Shown: positions 55,094-64,000 of the stretch, one piece after another
How positions within the stretch are numbered: the first letter of the stretch is position 1
Layout of the letters: the number at the start of each line of letters is the position of its first letter
Source of the DNA: Sphingomonas hankookensis
Lineage (GTDB): Bacteria; Pseudomonadota; Alphaproteobacteria; Sphingomonadales; Sphingomonadaceae
NCBI RefSeq assembly: GCF_001619955.1
Contig: NZ_LQQO01000061.1
Location: 30,244-94,243, forward strand
Direction: 5' to 3'
DNA length: 64,000 nt
Translations under genes and position numbers: made by a program
Notes under the pieces: model-generated
What the model was told of the DNA's origin: nothing
The model's input: the letters and a program-made list of their open reading frames with translations, nothing else
The model's database searches: none

Positions 55094-56125
55094 ATGGCCG
55101 ACGAACCGACGAATCGCCAAGCCTTTCGCCAGCAGGCCGCGTTCTGCGCGGCGATGGACGCGCCGATCACCGCGCGGGTGTGCGAGGCGCTGGCCGACGC
55201 CCTGTCGCGCGACGGCGCGACGGGCCGGCGCACGCTCGACTGGCCGGGCGACCCGATCCCCGATGCGCTGCCGCTCCGCCTCGTCGGAGGTCTCCACGCG
55301 CTGGCCCGGTCCGGCATCGATCCTGAGCTGACCGCGCTGTTCGCGGGCGAAGGCGAGCCGCAGGCGATCCTGCGCCGCGTGCTGGTCGAACACGACGCCG
55401 CGCTGCTGCCGTGGCTCGACGGCCCGCCACAGACCAACGAACCGATGCGCTCAGGCGTCCTGATGGCCGGTCTGCTGGAGGTTGCAAAGCGCCACGGCCC
55501 GGCGGTCGAGCTGCTGGAGATCGGGTCGAGCGCCGGCCTCAACCTGCTGATCGACCGCTACCGGTTCGATCTGGGCGGTACGACAGTCGGTCCCGAAGAC
55601 GCCCCGGTCACCATCCGTCCCGAATGGAACGGGCCGCCGCCACCCGCCGTCCTACTGCACATCGCGTCGGTGCGCGGCGTCGACATCCAGCCGCTCGACG
55701 CCACCGATCCTGCCATCGCCACCCGCCTCGCCGGCTATATCTGGGCCGACCAGCCCGAACGGCAGGAACGGCTGGCGGCGGCCATCGCCATGCAACGCGC
55801 CCGACCGGTCGATCTGGTGCAGGGCGATGCGGTCGACTGGCTCCGCGCTCGCCTTGCCGAACCGCAGGCAGCGGGCGTCACCCGCGTCCTGATGCACTCG
55901 GTCGTCTGGCAATATCTCGGCGACGCCCGCCGCGCCGCGATCACCGCGATGATCGACGAAGCCGCCGCCCGCGCCACGTCCGACCGCCCGCTCGCCTGGG
56001 TCCGGATGGAGCCGGATCGCGTGCTGCAACGCCAGGAGCTGATCGTGCAAAGCTGGCTCAGCCATGGCGATCGCCGGATGCTCGCCACCGCCCACGCCCA
56101 TGGCGCGTGGATCGCGGGCGTGTGA
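55094..56125 (+). CDS. DUF2332 family protein (paralogue 2)
   Basis: Encodes 343 residues. It shares with the first copy (2910-3920) the [18 protein letters not shown] block, [34 protein letters not shown] and HSVVWQYLG. Identity over the whole chain is low by eye, so the split is old. The gene is divergent from hisG and overlaps thiL by four bases (GTGA). Function unknown; the [10 protein letters not shown] loop again suggests a nucleotide- or SAM-binding fold. Confidence 0.75.
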   Translation: MADEPTNRQAFRQQAAFCAAMDAPITARVCEALADALSRDGATGRRTLDWPGDPIPDALPLRLVGGLHALARSGIDPELTALFAGEGEPQAILRRVLVEHDAALLPWLDGPPQTNEPMRSGVLMAGLLEVAKRHGPAVELLEIGSSAGLNLLIDRYRFDLGGTTVGPEDAPVTIRPEWNGPPPPAVLLHIASVRGVDIQPLDATDPAIATRLAGYIWADQPERQERLAAAIAMQRARPVDLVQGDAVDWLRARLAEPQAAGVTRVLMHSVVWQYLGDARRAAITAMIDEAAARATSDRPLAWVRMEPDRVLQRQELIVQSWLSHGDRRMLATAHAHGAWIAGV

Positions 56126-56997
56126 CCGAAGCCGACTTCCTCGCCGCGCTACGCCGCCTGCCGCTCCATGCCGGGGCACATGGCCTCACCGACGATGCCG
56201 CACATCTGGGCGACCTGATCCTCACCAAGGACATGGTCGTGGCCGGCGTCCATTTCCTGCCCGACGACCCGCCCGCCGACGTGGCGTGGAAACTGGTCGC
56301 GACCAACCTGTCCGACCTCGCCGCCAAGGGCGCGGTGCCCCTCGGGGTGATGCTGGGCTACCCGATCGGCGAGGAGGCGTGGGACCGCGCGTTCCTCGCC
56401 GGCCTCGACGAGGTACTGCGCACCTTCGGCTGCCCGCTGCTCGGCGGCGACACGGTGAAGCTCCCGCCCGACGCCCCCCGCATCCTCTCGCTGACCGCCC
56501 TTGGCCGCAGCGCCCATGCCCCCCGCCGCGACGGCGCGCGCGCCGGCGATGGCCTGTGGATAACCGGCACGATCGGCGATGCCGGCGCGGGCCTCGCCAT
56601 CGCGCAAGGTGCGGCGGGACCGGCGTCACTCCTCGCCCGCTACCGCCGCCCGATCCCGCGCCTCGCCGAAGGACAGGCACTGGCGCCGATCGTCCACGCG
56701 ATGATGGACGTGTCCGACGGCCTGCTGATCGACGCGCGACGCATGGCCTCGGCGAGCGGCCTTGCGGTCACGATCGACCTCGCCGACGTACCCGTGTCGG
56801 ACGACCTCAAGGCATTCGGCCACGACGCCCTGACCGCTGCCACCGCCGGCGACGATTACGAACTGCTCTTCGCCTGCGACGGCGAGCCACCGGTCGCCGC
56901 CACGCGGATCGGCACGTTTGCGACAGGCGAAGGGCTGCACCCGCTCCAGAACGGTCAGCCCATCCCCCTGCCCGACCGCTTGGGCTACCAGCACTGA
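56122..56997 (+). CDS. thiL: Thiamine-monophosphate kinase
   Basis: Encodes 291 residues from a GTG overlapping the DUF2332 stop. LTDDAAHL near residue 23 is the metal/ATP Asp cluster, NLSDLAAKGAVPLGVMLGYP and LLGGDTVKLPP are typical of ThiL, and AMMDVSDGLLIDARRMA and AGDDYELLF complete the family. It makes thiamine diphosphate from thiamine monophosphate and ATP. Confidence 0.93.
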   Translation: MTEADFLAALRRLPLHAGAHGLTDDAAHLGDLILTKDMVVAGVHFLPDDPPADVAWKLVATNLSDLAAKGAVPLGVMLGYPIGEEAWDRAFLAGLDEVLRTFGCPLLGGDTVKLPPDAPRILSLTALGRSAHAPRRDGARAGDGLWITGTIGDAGAGLAIAQGAAGPASLLARYRRPIPRLAEGQALAPIVHAMMDVSDGLLIDARRMASASGLAVTIDLADVPVSDDLKAFGHDALTAATAGDDYELLFACDGEPPVAATRIGTFATGEGLHPLQNGQPIPLPDRLGYQH

Positions 56998-57009
56998 CGA
57001 AACTTGGCC

Positions 57010-57088
57010 TCATCCCAGCGGAGGCTGGGATCTCAAGCCACTCTTGCGGCGTGCTATCGCCGGAAGATCCCAGCCTTCGCTGGGATGA
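57010..57088. repeat. Inverted-pair hairpin element
   Basis: The arms TCATCCCAGCGGAGGCTGGG and AGCCTTCGCTGGGATGA (57010- and -57088) are reverse complements with a 30-base loop, and each arm is itself a hairpin. Between thiL and hppA; a third repeat family. Confidence 0.75.
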
Positions 57089-57229
57089 CGCGAGTTGTAG
57101 CATAACAGGGTCGGGTTTCTCCCCCGTAATATCCCTTGCGCCCCCCGCCCATCGGCATAAGCTGCGTCCCTTCAAGGGCATCGACCCGACGAGACAGCCG
57201 GGCCGCCCCACGCAGGGAGGGGTTTGCGG

Positions 57230-59404
57230 ATGACGATCGTCTATCTGGCCATGGCATGTGCGGCGCTCGCCGTGCTCTACGGCATCTTCACCAGTATGCA
57301 GGTATTGCGCGCACCGGCCGGCGATACGCGGATGCAGGACATCGCCGCCGCCATCCAGGAGGGGGCCAAGGCCTATCTCGGCCGCCAGTACCGCACCATC
57401 GCCATCGTCGGCGTGATCGTCGCGATCATCCTGTTTCCCACACTTGGCGCGCTGTCGACCGTCGGCTTCGTCATCGGCGCGGTGCTGTCGGGCGTGGCGG
57501 GCTATGTCGGGATGGAGATTTCGGTCCGCGCGAATGTCCGCACCGCGGAGGCCGCACGCGGGTCGTTGCAGGGTGGCCTGACCATGGCGTTCCGATCGGG
57601 CGCGATCACCGGCATGCTGGTCGCCGGGCTCGGCCTGTTCGCGATCGCGGGCATCTTCTGGTACCTCGTCGCCATCGCGGGCCATGGTCCGGGCGACCGC
57701 GAAGTGGTCGAGGCGCTGACCGCGCTGGCCTTTGGCGCCTCGCTCATCTCGATCTTCGCGCGGCTGGGCGGCGGTATCTTTACGAAGGCGGCGGACGTCG
57801 GCGCCGATCTGGTCGGCAAGGTCGAAGCCGGCATCCCGGAGGACGACCCCCGCAACCCCGCCGTCATCGCCGACAATGTCGGCGACAATGTGGGGGACTG
57901 CGCCGGCATGGCCGCCGACCTGTTCGAAACCTATGTCGTGACCATCGGCCTGACCATGGTGTCGATCGCGCTGCTGGTGCAGGCACCGCCCGCCGAACTG
58001 CTCCGCCTGATGGCACTGCCGCTGGTGGTCGGCGGGGTGTGCATCATCACCTCGATCCTCGGCACCTACATGGTCCGGCTGGGCAAGGGCCAGTCGATCA
58101 TGGGCGCGCTGTACAAGGGATTCTGGACCACCGCGCTGCTTGCCGTCCCCGCCATCTATTTCGCCGCCAGCTGGGCGCTGGGCGACCTGAACGCCGTCAT
58201 TGGCGGCGCGGGCTTCCTCGATCCCGGCGGCGACACGCTGACCGTCGAAGGGGCGATGGGCGCGCAGGCCCCGGTCGCCGGCACCGCCTTCACCGGCATG
58301 GACCTGTTCTGGTGCATGATGATCGGCTTGGGCGTGACCGCCGCGCTCGTATGGATCACCGAATATTACACCGGCACGGCCTATCGCCCGGTCAAGTCGA
58401 TCGCGCGGGCGAGCGTCACCGGCCATGGCACCAACGTCATTCAAGGGCTGGCGATCAGTCTCGAATCGACCGCGCTGCCGACGCTGGTGATCGTCGTCGC
58501 CGTCGTCGCCTCCTACCAGCTGGCCGGCATCATCGGCGTCGCCTTCGCCGCGACCGCGCTGCTGGCGCTGGCCGGCATGGTCGTCGCCTTGGATGCCTAT
58601 GGCCCGGTCACCGACAATGCCGGCGGCATTGCCGAAATGGCGCAGCTGCCCGACGAGGTCCGCCACCGCACCGACGCGCTGGACGCGGTCGGCAACACGA
58701 CCAAGGCGGTGACCAAGGGCTATGCGATCGGCTCCGCAGCCCTTGCCGCCCTCGTCCTGTTCGGCGCCTACACCACCGATTTGCGGTTGTTCTTTCCCGA
58801 TCTGACCGTCGATTTCTCGCTGTCCAACCCCTATGTCATCGTCGGGCTGTTGCTCGGCGCGCTGCTCCCCTATCTGTTCGGGGCGTTCGGCATGACCGCG
58901 GTCGGTCGCGCGGCGGGGTCGGTGGTCGAGGATGTCCGCGCACAATTCGCCGCCGACCCCGGCATCATGGCCGGCACCAGCCGCCCGCAATATGGCCGCA
59001 CCGTCGACATCGTCACCCGCGCCGCCATCCGTGAGATGATCATACCCTCGCTCCTCCCCGTCCTCTCACCGGTAGCCGTCTATTACATCGTCATGTGGGT
59101 CGCCGGGCAGGCGCAGGGCTTCGCGGCACTGGGCGCAATGCTGCTCGGCGTCATCGTCTCCGGCCTGTTCGTCGCCATCTCGATGACCAGCGGCGGCGGC
59201 GCTTGGGACAATGCCAAGAAATATATCGAGGACGGCAATCATGGCGGCAAGGGATCGGAGGCGCACAAGGCGGCGGTCACCGGCGACACGGTGGGCGATC
59301 CGTACAAGGACACCGCCGGCCCGGCGGTCAATCCGATGATCAAGATCACCAACATCGTCGCCCTGCTACTGCTCGCCGCGCTCGCCGGGGGTGGCGCGGC
59401 GTAA
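57230..59404 (+). CDS. hppA: K+-independent membrane pyrophosphatase, proton pump
   Basis: Encodes 724 residues with about 16 helices. The pyrophosphate-binding motif [20 protein letters not shown] is near residue 187, followed by [30 protein letters not shown] near residue 487 has Lys at the position that is Ala in K+-dependent enzymes, so K+ is not required. It couples PPi hydrolysis to H+ pumping across the inner membrane. The ATG at 57230 has AGGGAGGGG upstream; a TTG at 57224 is possible. Confidence 0.96.
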   Translation: MTIVYLAMACAALAVLYGIFTSMQVLRAPAGDTRMQDIAAAIQEGAKAYLGRQYRTIAIVGVIVAIILFPTLGALSTVGFVIGAVLSGVAGYVGMEISVRANVRTAEAARGSLQGGLTMAFRSGAITGMLVAGLGLFAIAGIFWYLVAIAGHGPGDREVVEALTALAFGASLISIFARLGGGIFTKAADVGADLVGKVEAGIPEDDPRNPAVIADNVGDNVGDCAGMAADLFETYVVTIGLTMVSIALLVQAPPAELLRLMALPLVVGGVCIITSILGTYMVRLGKGQSIMGALYKGFWTTALLAVPAIYFAASWALGDLNAVIGGAGFLDPGGDTLTVEGAMGAQAPVAGTAFTGMDLFWCMMIGLGVTAALVWITEYYTGTAYRPVKSIARASVTGHGTNVIQGLAISLESTALPTLVIVVAVVASYQLAGIIGVAFAATALLALAGMVVALDAYGPVTDNAGGIAEMAQLPDEVRHRTDALDAVGNTTKAVTKGYAIGSAALAALVLFGAYTTDLRLFFPDLTVDFSLSNPYVIVGLLLGALLPYLFGAFGMTAVGRAAGSVVEDVRAQFAADPGIMAGTSRPQYGRTVDIVTRAAIREMIIPSLLPVLSPVAVYYIVMWVAGQAQGFAALGAMLLGVIVSGLFVAISMTSGGGAWDNAKKYIEDGNHGGKGSEAHKAAVTGDTVGDPYKDTAGPAVNPMIKITNIVALLLLAALAGGGAA

Positions 59405-59540
59405 CGAAAAGCGGATTGCGCCCCGCCGGGCGCGCGCTACCATCGCGCCCGAACGGCGGGGGCTTTTCGATCAGGACGGACGGACGTTGCCGGGGGGCAG
59501 CGCCGCGTGCCGCCCGCCCCGCCGCACACGGGGGACCAGA

Positions 59541-61475
59541 ATGCGGCTGTTGCCATGGATCGGATTAGCGCTCGCCACCGCCCTGCCGGCGCAAAGCCCG
59601 CCGGCTGCACCCGCCGTCGATCCGGCAACACCCGTCCCGATCGCCGCCTTCGCCGAGCTTCCCCTGCTCGAATCGCCCAGGCTGTCGCCGGATGGCTCCC
59701 GCCTGCTGGCCAAGGGCGCGGTGAACGGGCGGCAGGCGCTGCTGCTCACCTCGCTGATCGATCCCAAGCAGCGGCACACGATGGGCGCGCCCGAGGATAC
59801 CGACATCAACTGGTGGCGCTGGGTCAATGACGACTGGGTGCTGATCGGGCTGGGTGCACAGCAGGATTATTTCGGTCAGGAAATCTACGTCACCCGCGTG
59901 CTGGCGATCAGCACCGACCTGAAGACCACGCGCAAGCTCGACTGGACCCGGTCCGGGGTCTATGCCGACGACGTACTGTGGGTGGCGCATGACGGTTCGC
60001 CGCGCATCCTGCTGTCGAAACAGACCGGCATCGATACCGAGGCCGATTTCCAATATTCGGTGTTCGAGATCGACGTATCGACCGGCAAGACCCGCCGCGT
60101 CGCCGAAGGGCGTCCCAACGTGCACAAATGGTATGCCGATGGCGACGGGCAGGTCCGCGCCGGCTATCAGTATAACGATGCCACGCGCGGCTCGGTGCTG
60201 CTTTACCGCGCGAACAATGGCGAGGCGTTCCGCCCCATCGCCCGCCGCGTGCGCAAGGACGAGGACGGGATGACCATCCCGCTCACCTTCCGTGCCGACG
60301 GCACCAGCGCCGTCGCCTTCGACGACGAAGGCGGCTTCACCGCGCTCTACGAAGTCTCGCTGCCCGACCTGAAACTCGGCAAGAAGCTCTATGCGCTGGA
60401 TGGTTACGACGTCGACGGCATCCTCGACAACGCGGAGGAAAACGACGTCATCGGCGCGCAGGTCACCGACCGCCACGGCCATTCGGTCTGGTTCGACCAG
60501 ACGCTGAAGGAATTGCAGGAAGCGATCGACGGATCGGTCGGCGACCGCCGCGCCCGTATCGTGTCGTGGAACCGCACCCAGACCCGCTTCCTCGTCGAGG
60601 TCGGCACGCCGTCACAGCCCGGCGGGCTCTATTTCTGGGACACCCGCAATGCGAAGATGAACCGCTTGGCCTGGAACAGCCAGTCGTTGCAGGGCCGCCG
60701 CCTCTCGCCGGTCAGCACGATCCGCTACGCCGCACGCGACGGCACGCCGATCGAAGCCGTACTGACCATGCCGCGCCACCGGATCGGGCAGAAGAACCTG
60801 CCGCTGATCGTCCTGCCGCACGGTGGCCCCTTTGCGCGCGACAGCGAGGGCTGGGACTGGTGGACGCAATATCTGGCCGAGATCGGCTATGTTGTCGTCC
60901 AGCCCAATTATCGCGGATCGTCGGGCTATGGCCGCGCCTTTGCCAAGAAGGGCGAGGGCGAATGGGGCCTGAAGATGCAGGACGACCTGAACGACGCGGT
61001 CACCCATCTGGCCAAGCAGGGGATCGCCGATCCCAAGCGCGTCTGCATGGTCGGCGCATCCTATGGCGGCTATGCAGCGATGCGCGCCGCGCAGCGCGAC
61101 GGCGGCCTGTATCGCTGCGCGATCAGCTATGCCGGTGTATCGGACCTGGCGGCGCTGCGCCGCTATGACAGCCAGTTCCTGAACGGCCGCACCATCGGCG
61201 ACTGGCTGAAGACCCAGGCGCCCGATTTCCAGCTGATCTCGCCGCGCTTCCACGCCGCCGATTTCTCGACCCCGATCCTGCTGATGCACGGCAAGGTCGA
61301 CAAGCGCGTCCCCGTCGCCCAGTCGCGCGCCCTCGCCGCCGAACTGAAGAAGGCGGGCAAGCCTTATCGCTATATCGAACAGCCGCTGGGCGACCATTTC
61401 TTCTCGCGCAGCGAAGACCGGCTGCAATTCCTCACCGAGATGACCGCGTTCCTGAAGGAGCATAATCCGTCGTGA
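59541..61475 (+). CDS. Exported S9-family (prolyl oligopeptidase-like) peptidase
   Basis: Encodes 644 residues from ATG 59541, which gives a signal peptide (LLPWIGLALATALPAQS). The N-terminal part is a beta-propeller (about residues 40-390), and the hydrolase domain has GASYGGYAAMRAAQ with the nucleophile, HGKVDKRVPVAQ with the Asp region and LGDHFFS with the His. This is the S9C-type layout. It likely degrades peptides in the periplasm. An extension to 59391 was rejected for lack of a signal peptide. Confidence 0.9.
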   Translation: MRLLPWIGLALATALPAQSPPAAPAVDPATPVPIAAFAELPLLESPRLSPDGSRLLAKGAVNGRQALLLTSLIDPKQRHTMGAPEDTDINWWRWVNDDWVLIGLGAQQDYFGQEIYVTRVLAISTDLKTTRKLDWTRSGVYADDVLWVAHDGSPRILLSKQTGIDTEADFQYSVFEIDVSTGKTRRVAEGRPNVHKWYADGDGQVRAGYQYNDATRGSVLLYRANNGEAFRPIARRVRKDEDGMTIPLTFRADGTSAVAFDDEGGFTALYEVSLPDLKLGKKLYALDGYDVDGILDNAEENDVIGAQVTDRHGHSVWFDQTLKELQEAIDGSVGDRRARIVSWNRTQTRFLVEVGTPSQPGGLYFWDTRNAKMNRLAWNSQSLQGRRLSPVSTIRYAARDGTPIEAVLTMPRHRIGQKNLPLIVLPHGGPFARDSEGWDWWTQYLAEIGYVVVQPNYRGSSGYGRAFAKKGEGEWGLKMQDDLNDAVTHLAKQGIADPKRVCMVGASYGGYAAMRAAQRDGGLYRCAISYAGVSDLAALRRYDSQFLNGRTIGDWLKTQAPDFQLISPRFHAADFSTPILLMHGKVDKRVPVAQSRALAAELKKAGKPYRYIEQPLGDHFFSRSEDRLQFLTEMTAFLKEHNPS

Positions 61476-61500
61476 TGATGACACTAGCTGAACCCTGCAC

Positions 61501-61580
61501 GTCACCCCGGGTTTGACCCGGGGTCCCGCTTCTTCTGGCACGGTTGGAAAAGCGTCACCCCGGATCAAGTCCGGGGTGAC
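61501..61580. repeat. Dispersed inverted-pair element, copy 3
   Basis: GTCACCCCGGGTTTGACCCG... pairs with ...AAGTCCGGGGTGAC. It lies between the S9 peptidase and infA and matches copies at 17748 and 43475. Confidence 0.85.
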
Positions 61581-61761
61581 GGCTGACGGGAAACCCGAAG
61601 CCACCCTTGCCCTCCCCGCCGCCGCCCCCTATTTCACCCCCCACAGCATCGACCGGCCGTGCCAGCCACGGGTCCGGTCGTTCGTGCTTTCCTTTTTTGC
61701 GTTTAGCGCCTATGGGAACCCGCCCGGTTGCCGGTGCGCCATAATTTCACGAGGTATCTGT

Positions 61762-61980
61762 TTGGCGAAGGAAGAACTTCTCGAAATGCGCGGCCAGGTG
61801 GTCGAACTGCTGCCCAACGCGATGTTCCGCGTCCGGCTCGAGAACGATCACGAGATCCTGGGGCACACCGCCGGCAAGATGCGCAAGAACCGCATCCGCG
61901 TGCTGGTCGGCGACGAAGTCCTCGTCGAACTGACCCCCTATGACCTGACCAAGGGTCGCATCACCTACCGCTTCAAGTAA
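61762..61980 (+). CDS. infA: Translation initiation factor IF-1
   Basis: Encodes 72 residues, the usual IF-1 length, from a TTG at 61762 with GAGG seven bases before. [21 protein letters not shown] and [20 protein letters not shown] are OB-fold IF-1 motifs and the end is RITYRFK. An internal ATG would remove the first strand, so the TTG is preferred. It binds the 30S A site during initiation. First of infA-maf-RNase-yacG. Confidence 0.95.
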   Translation: MAKEELLEMRGQVVELLPNAMFRVRLENDHEILGHTAGKMRKNRIRVLVGDEVLVELTPYDLTKGRITYRFK

Positions 61981-62009
61981 GCGGCCCCCGCGTGTCCGGA
62001 CCGACGGCC

Positions 62010-62579
62010 ATGCGCCTGATTCTCGCCTCGACCTCGCCCCGCCGCCGCGACCTGCTGGCGCGGATCGGTGCGGTGCCCGATCGGGTCGAGGCACCCGATA
62101 TCGACGAAAATCCGCTGAAGGGCGAACTCCCGCGCCCCTACGCCCTGCGCCTTGCCGAGGCGAAGGCGCGCGCGATCGGGCCTCAGGACGGCGCGGTCGT
62201 GCTGGCCGGCGACACGACCATCGCGCTTGGGCGCCGCATCCTGCCGCCCGCCACCACCGAAGACGTCCAGCGCGAACTGCTCGGACTGTTGTCGGGCCGG
62301 CGTCACCACTGCCTGTCCGCCGTCTGCGTGCTGATGCCCGATGGCAAGGCGCGAATCCGCATTGCCGACACCATCGTCGCCTTCAAGCGGCTCGAGCCGC
62401 GTGAGATCGACGCCTACATCGCCTGCGGCGAGGGGCTGGGCAAGGCCGGCGGCTATGCGATCCAGGGCCGCGCGGAAGCGTTCGTCCGATTCTTGTCGGG
62501 CAGCCATTCAGGCGTGATCGGCCTGCCGCTGTTCGACACGCGCGCGCTGCTCGAAACCGCCGGCGTCCCGCTTGGCTGA
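62010..62579 (+). CDS. maf: Maf-family nucleotide pyrophosphatase
   Basis: Encodes 189 residues from ATG 62010 (GTG 61992 possible). The Maf signature RLILASTSPRRRDLLARIG opens it; GDTTIALG carries the catalytic Asp region and GLGKAGGYAIQGRAEAFVR the C-terminal motif. It hydrolyses non-canonical or modified NTPs. Its stop lies 8 bases inside the next gene. Confidence 0.92.
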   Translation: MRLILASTSPRRRDLLARIGAVPDRVEAPDIDENPLKGELPRPYALRLAEAKARAIGPQDGAVVLAGDTTIALGRRILPPATTEDVQRELLGLLSGRRHHCLSAVCVLMPDGKARIRIADTIVAFKRLEPREIDAYIACGEGLGKAGGYAIQGRAEAFVRFLSGSHSGVIGLPLFDTRALLETAGVPLG

Positions 62580-63546
62580 CTGGATCGTCGAGCGCGGCAT
62601 CGGCGAAATCCGTGCCGCCCGCATCGTCGATGACGAGATCGTAGAAGCACGGATCGAACCGGACGACGCGCTGCTCGCCGGCACGATTCTCCCCGCCCGC
62701 CTCGTCCGCCGCATTACCGTGCGCAACGAAGGCATCGTCGCGTGGGACGGCGGCGAGGCGCTGCTCCACCCCCTGCCCCGTGCGGTTACCGAAGGGGCGA
62801 CGCTGCTGGTCGAGATTACCCGGCCTGCCACCCCCGAACCCGGCAAGCCCAAGCGCGCCCGCGCCCGCCCCGCCCTGCCCGACGCCTTTCCGGGCGATGG
62901 CCCCTCGCTCGCTGCTCTGCCTGGTGCCCGCATCGTCGGCCCGTTCGACCGCGACCTGCTGGGCGAGGCGGGCTGGCCGTTGCTGATCGAGGAGGCGATG
63001 ACCGGACAGGTCGGCTTTCCCGGCGGGGCGCTGAGCATATCGCTCACCCCCGCCATGACGCTGATCGACGTTGACGGCGACGTGGCCCCCGCCGACCTCG
63101 CGATTACCGGCGCGCGCGCGGCGGCGCGGGCCATCGCCCGGCTCGACCTTGCCGGATCGATCGGCATCGACCTGCCGACGGTCGGCGACAAGGCCGTGCG
63201 CCTCGCTGCCGCCGAGGCGATCGACGCCACCTTGCCGCAACCCTTCGAGCGGACCGCCGTCAACGGCTTCGGCTTTCTCCAGATCGTCCGCCGCCGCAGC
63301 CGCGCGTCGCTGCCCGAACTGTTCGCCCATGTCCCCGCCCATGCCCGCGCGCTGCTGCGTCAGGCGGAGCGCGACCGGGGCAGCGGCGAACGCACGCTCA
63401 CCGCACATCCCTCCGTCATCGCCGCCATCGCCGCGCGGCCCGACTGGGTGCAGGCGGTCGAACGCACGCTCGGCGCCACGCTCGCCTTGCGGGGCGACGC
63501 CGGCCTCGCCATATCCGCCGGCCATGTCCAGGCCCGCTTCCCGTAA
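62572..63546 (+). CDS. Reduced RNase E/G-family protein
   Basis: Encodes 324 residues from a TTG at 62572, overlapping maf by eight bases. The DNase-I-like catalytic core is visible: MTLIDVDGD aligns with the metal Asp of RNase E, and LDLAGSIGIDLPTVGDKAVR with the second Asp. The S1 domain is reduced and the Zn-link Cys pair is missing, so the enzyme is much shorter than RNase G (about 490). Activity is plausible but unproven. Lies between maf and yacG, as in related genomes. Confidence 0.82.
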   Translation: MADWIVERGIGEIRAARIVDDEIVEARIEPDDALLAGTILPARLVRRITVRNEGIVAWDGGEALLHPLPRAVTEGATLLVEITRPATPEPGKPKRARARPALPDAFPGDGPSLAALPGARIVGPFDRDLLGEAGWPLLIEEAMTGQVGFPGGALSISLTPAMTLIDVDGDVAPADLAITGARAAARAIARLDLAGSIGIDLPTVGDKAVRLAAAEAIDATLPQPFERTAVNGFGFLQIVRRRSRASLPELFAHVPAHARALLRQAERDRGSGERTLTAHPSVIAAIAARPDWVQAVERTLGATLALRGDAGLAISAGHVQARFP

Positions 63547-63724
63547 CAACTGCCCGCTGTGTTCCGCACCGACGGACGCTGCCTATCGTCCCTTTTGCAG
63601 CCGCGGCTGTCGCGACCGCGACATGTTGAACTGGATGGGGGAGGGATATCGGATTCCCGGTCCGGCCGCCTCGTCCGACGAAAAAGGTGAAACCGGGCTG
63701 GACAGCGACGATTCGCAACGCTAA
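63524..63724 (+). CDS. yacG: DNA gyrase inhibitor YacG
   Basis: Encodes 66 residues with the zinc motif CPLC and CSRGC of YacG, and RDMLNWMGEGYRIPG. The start overlaps the RNase gene by 23 bases. It binds GyrB and inhibits gyrase. Last protein gene of the operon, followed by a small GC hairpin (CCCGGA-CA-TCCGGG, 63737-63750). Confidence 0.93.
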   Translation: MSRPASRNNCPLCSAPTDAAYRPFCSRGCRDRDMLNWMGEGYRIPGPAASSDEKGETGLDSDDSQR

Positions 63725-63753
63725 CAGGCGCGCTCTCCCGGACATCCGGGCGT

Positions 63754-63829
63754 GCCCAGGTAGCTCAGTTGGTAGAGCATGCGACTGAAAATCGCAGTGT
63801 CGGCGGTTCGATCCCGTCCCTGGGCACCA
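63754..63829 (+). tRNA. tRNA-Phe(GAA)
   Basis: A 76-base tRNA with acceptor stem GCCCAGG/CCTGGGC, discriminator A and encoded CCA. The anticodon stem TGCGA/TCGCA encloses CTGAAAA, giving anticodon GAA. D arm AGCTCAGTTGGTAGAGCA and T loop GGTTCGATCCC are canonical. Confidence 0.96.
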
Positions 63830-63874
63830 TCACTTCCCCATCGATGAAGCGACCCATCCGGCTGAGCGACAGTC

Positions 63875-64000
63875 TCAGCGCGACGCGACCGATTCGAACC
63901 AGATCATCTCGGTGCGCCAGCCGCGCTCGCCCGCCAGCGTCGCCACCTTGTCGCGCCAGTCGCTACCGCGGCTGCCGAGCGGCGGGGCGAGCACCGCCGG
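63875..64000 (-). CDS. C-terminal end of an unknown protein, cut by window edge
   Basis: Reading leftward from 64000, 41 codons (GSRGSDWRDKVATLAGERGW and so on) end in TGA at 63875-63877. The start lies outside. Codon use fits the region, and no family is recognisable from this piece. A small inverted repeat (GCTGAG/CTCAGC) overlaps the stop. Confidence 0.55.
   Translation of the reverse strand, partial: PAVLAPPLGSRGSDWRDKVATLAGERGWRTEMIWFESVASR

Noticed and set aside
56807..58990. A minus-strand frame of 727 codons
   Set aside because: Antisense to thiL and hppA, with His/Gln/Arg-rich low-complexity composition; not a gene.
1..64000. CRISPR array, insertion sequence or toxin-antitoxin pair
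   Set aside because: No regularly spaced repeats, no transposase and no small paired toxin-antitoxin genes were seen. The rhh gene after cobT has no toxin partner.

Overview
This GC-rich window looks like chromosomal DNA of a sphingomonad (Alphaproteobacteria, Sphingomonadaceae, probably Sphingomonas). I infer this from the protein families (TonB-dependent receptors, DUF3576 lipoprotein, stand-alone CobS/CobT, BolA plus J-domain pair, the DUF3576-leuS-lptE-holA and infA-maf-RNase E/G-yacG runs), from the many ATGA/GTGA stop-start overlaps, and from short palindromic repeats of the GTCACCCCGG...CCGGGGTGAC type. No insertion sequence, prophage, CRISPR array or plasmid gene was seen. Most of the window is ordinary housekeeping chromosome with several accessory clusters.

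Layout. 0-2 kb: end of a small exported protein, then ppx-rlmE on the minus strand. 2.1-5.7 kb: tRNA-Gln(CTG), a phosphoribosyltransferase, a DUF2332 protein and a chemoreceptor with a CheR-type C-terminal pentapeptide. 5.8-11.9 kb: a TonB receptor divergent from an Hsp70/J-like membrane protein pair. 11.9-16.5 kb: tRNA-Leu(GAG) and the DUF3576-leuS-lptE-holA operon. 16.8-19 kb: a secreted protein and an orphan ligase-associated exonuclease. 19-26 kb: a plausible phosphate/choline scavenging cluster (DUF5690 permease, TonB receptor, Tat-exported phospholipase C, exported HAD phosphatase). 26-28 kb: a frameshifted PepSY membrane protein and DUF2946. 28-30 kb: cobT and a ribbon-helix-helix protein. 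30-42 kb: envelope and signalling genes (GT2, M15 peptidase, MASE1-GGEEF cyclase, queG, ABC exporter, S41 protease, methyltransferase, GtrA, GT-C enzyme, GNAT). 42.5-44.6 kb: small secreted protein, thioesterase, cobS. 44.6-48.4 kb: an HxlR regulator divergent from five tightly overlapping genes (VOC, GST, double DUF1428, double VOC, SRPBCC). 48.6-52.1 kb: J-domain protein divergent from bolA-GST-pirin-epoxide hydrolase, the whole block flanked by two inverted copies of a roughly 130-bp repeat. 52.3-55 kb: hisG-hisD and nusB on the minus strand. 55-61.5 kb: second DUF2332, thiL, K+-independent hppA, S9 peptidase. 61.7-64 kb: infA-maf-RNase E/G-like-yacG, tRNA-Phe, and the end of an unknown gene.

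The most interesting units are: (i) the HxlR-controlled five-gene cassette with a 21-bp tandem repeat across the regulator start codon; (ii) the phospholipid-to-phosphate cluster with a Pho-box-like site before its receptor; (iii) the Hsp70 plus membrane J-like protein lacking HPD; (iv) CobS and CobT without CobN, far apart. None is proved to be a new system from sequence alone.
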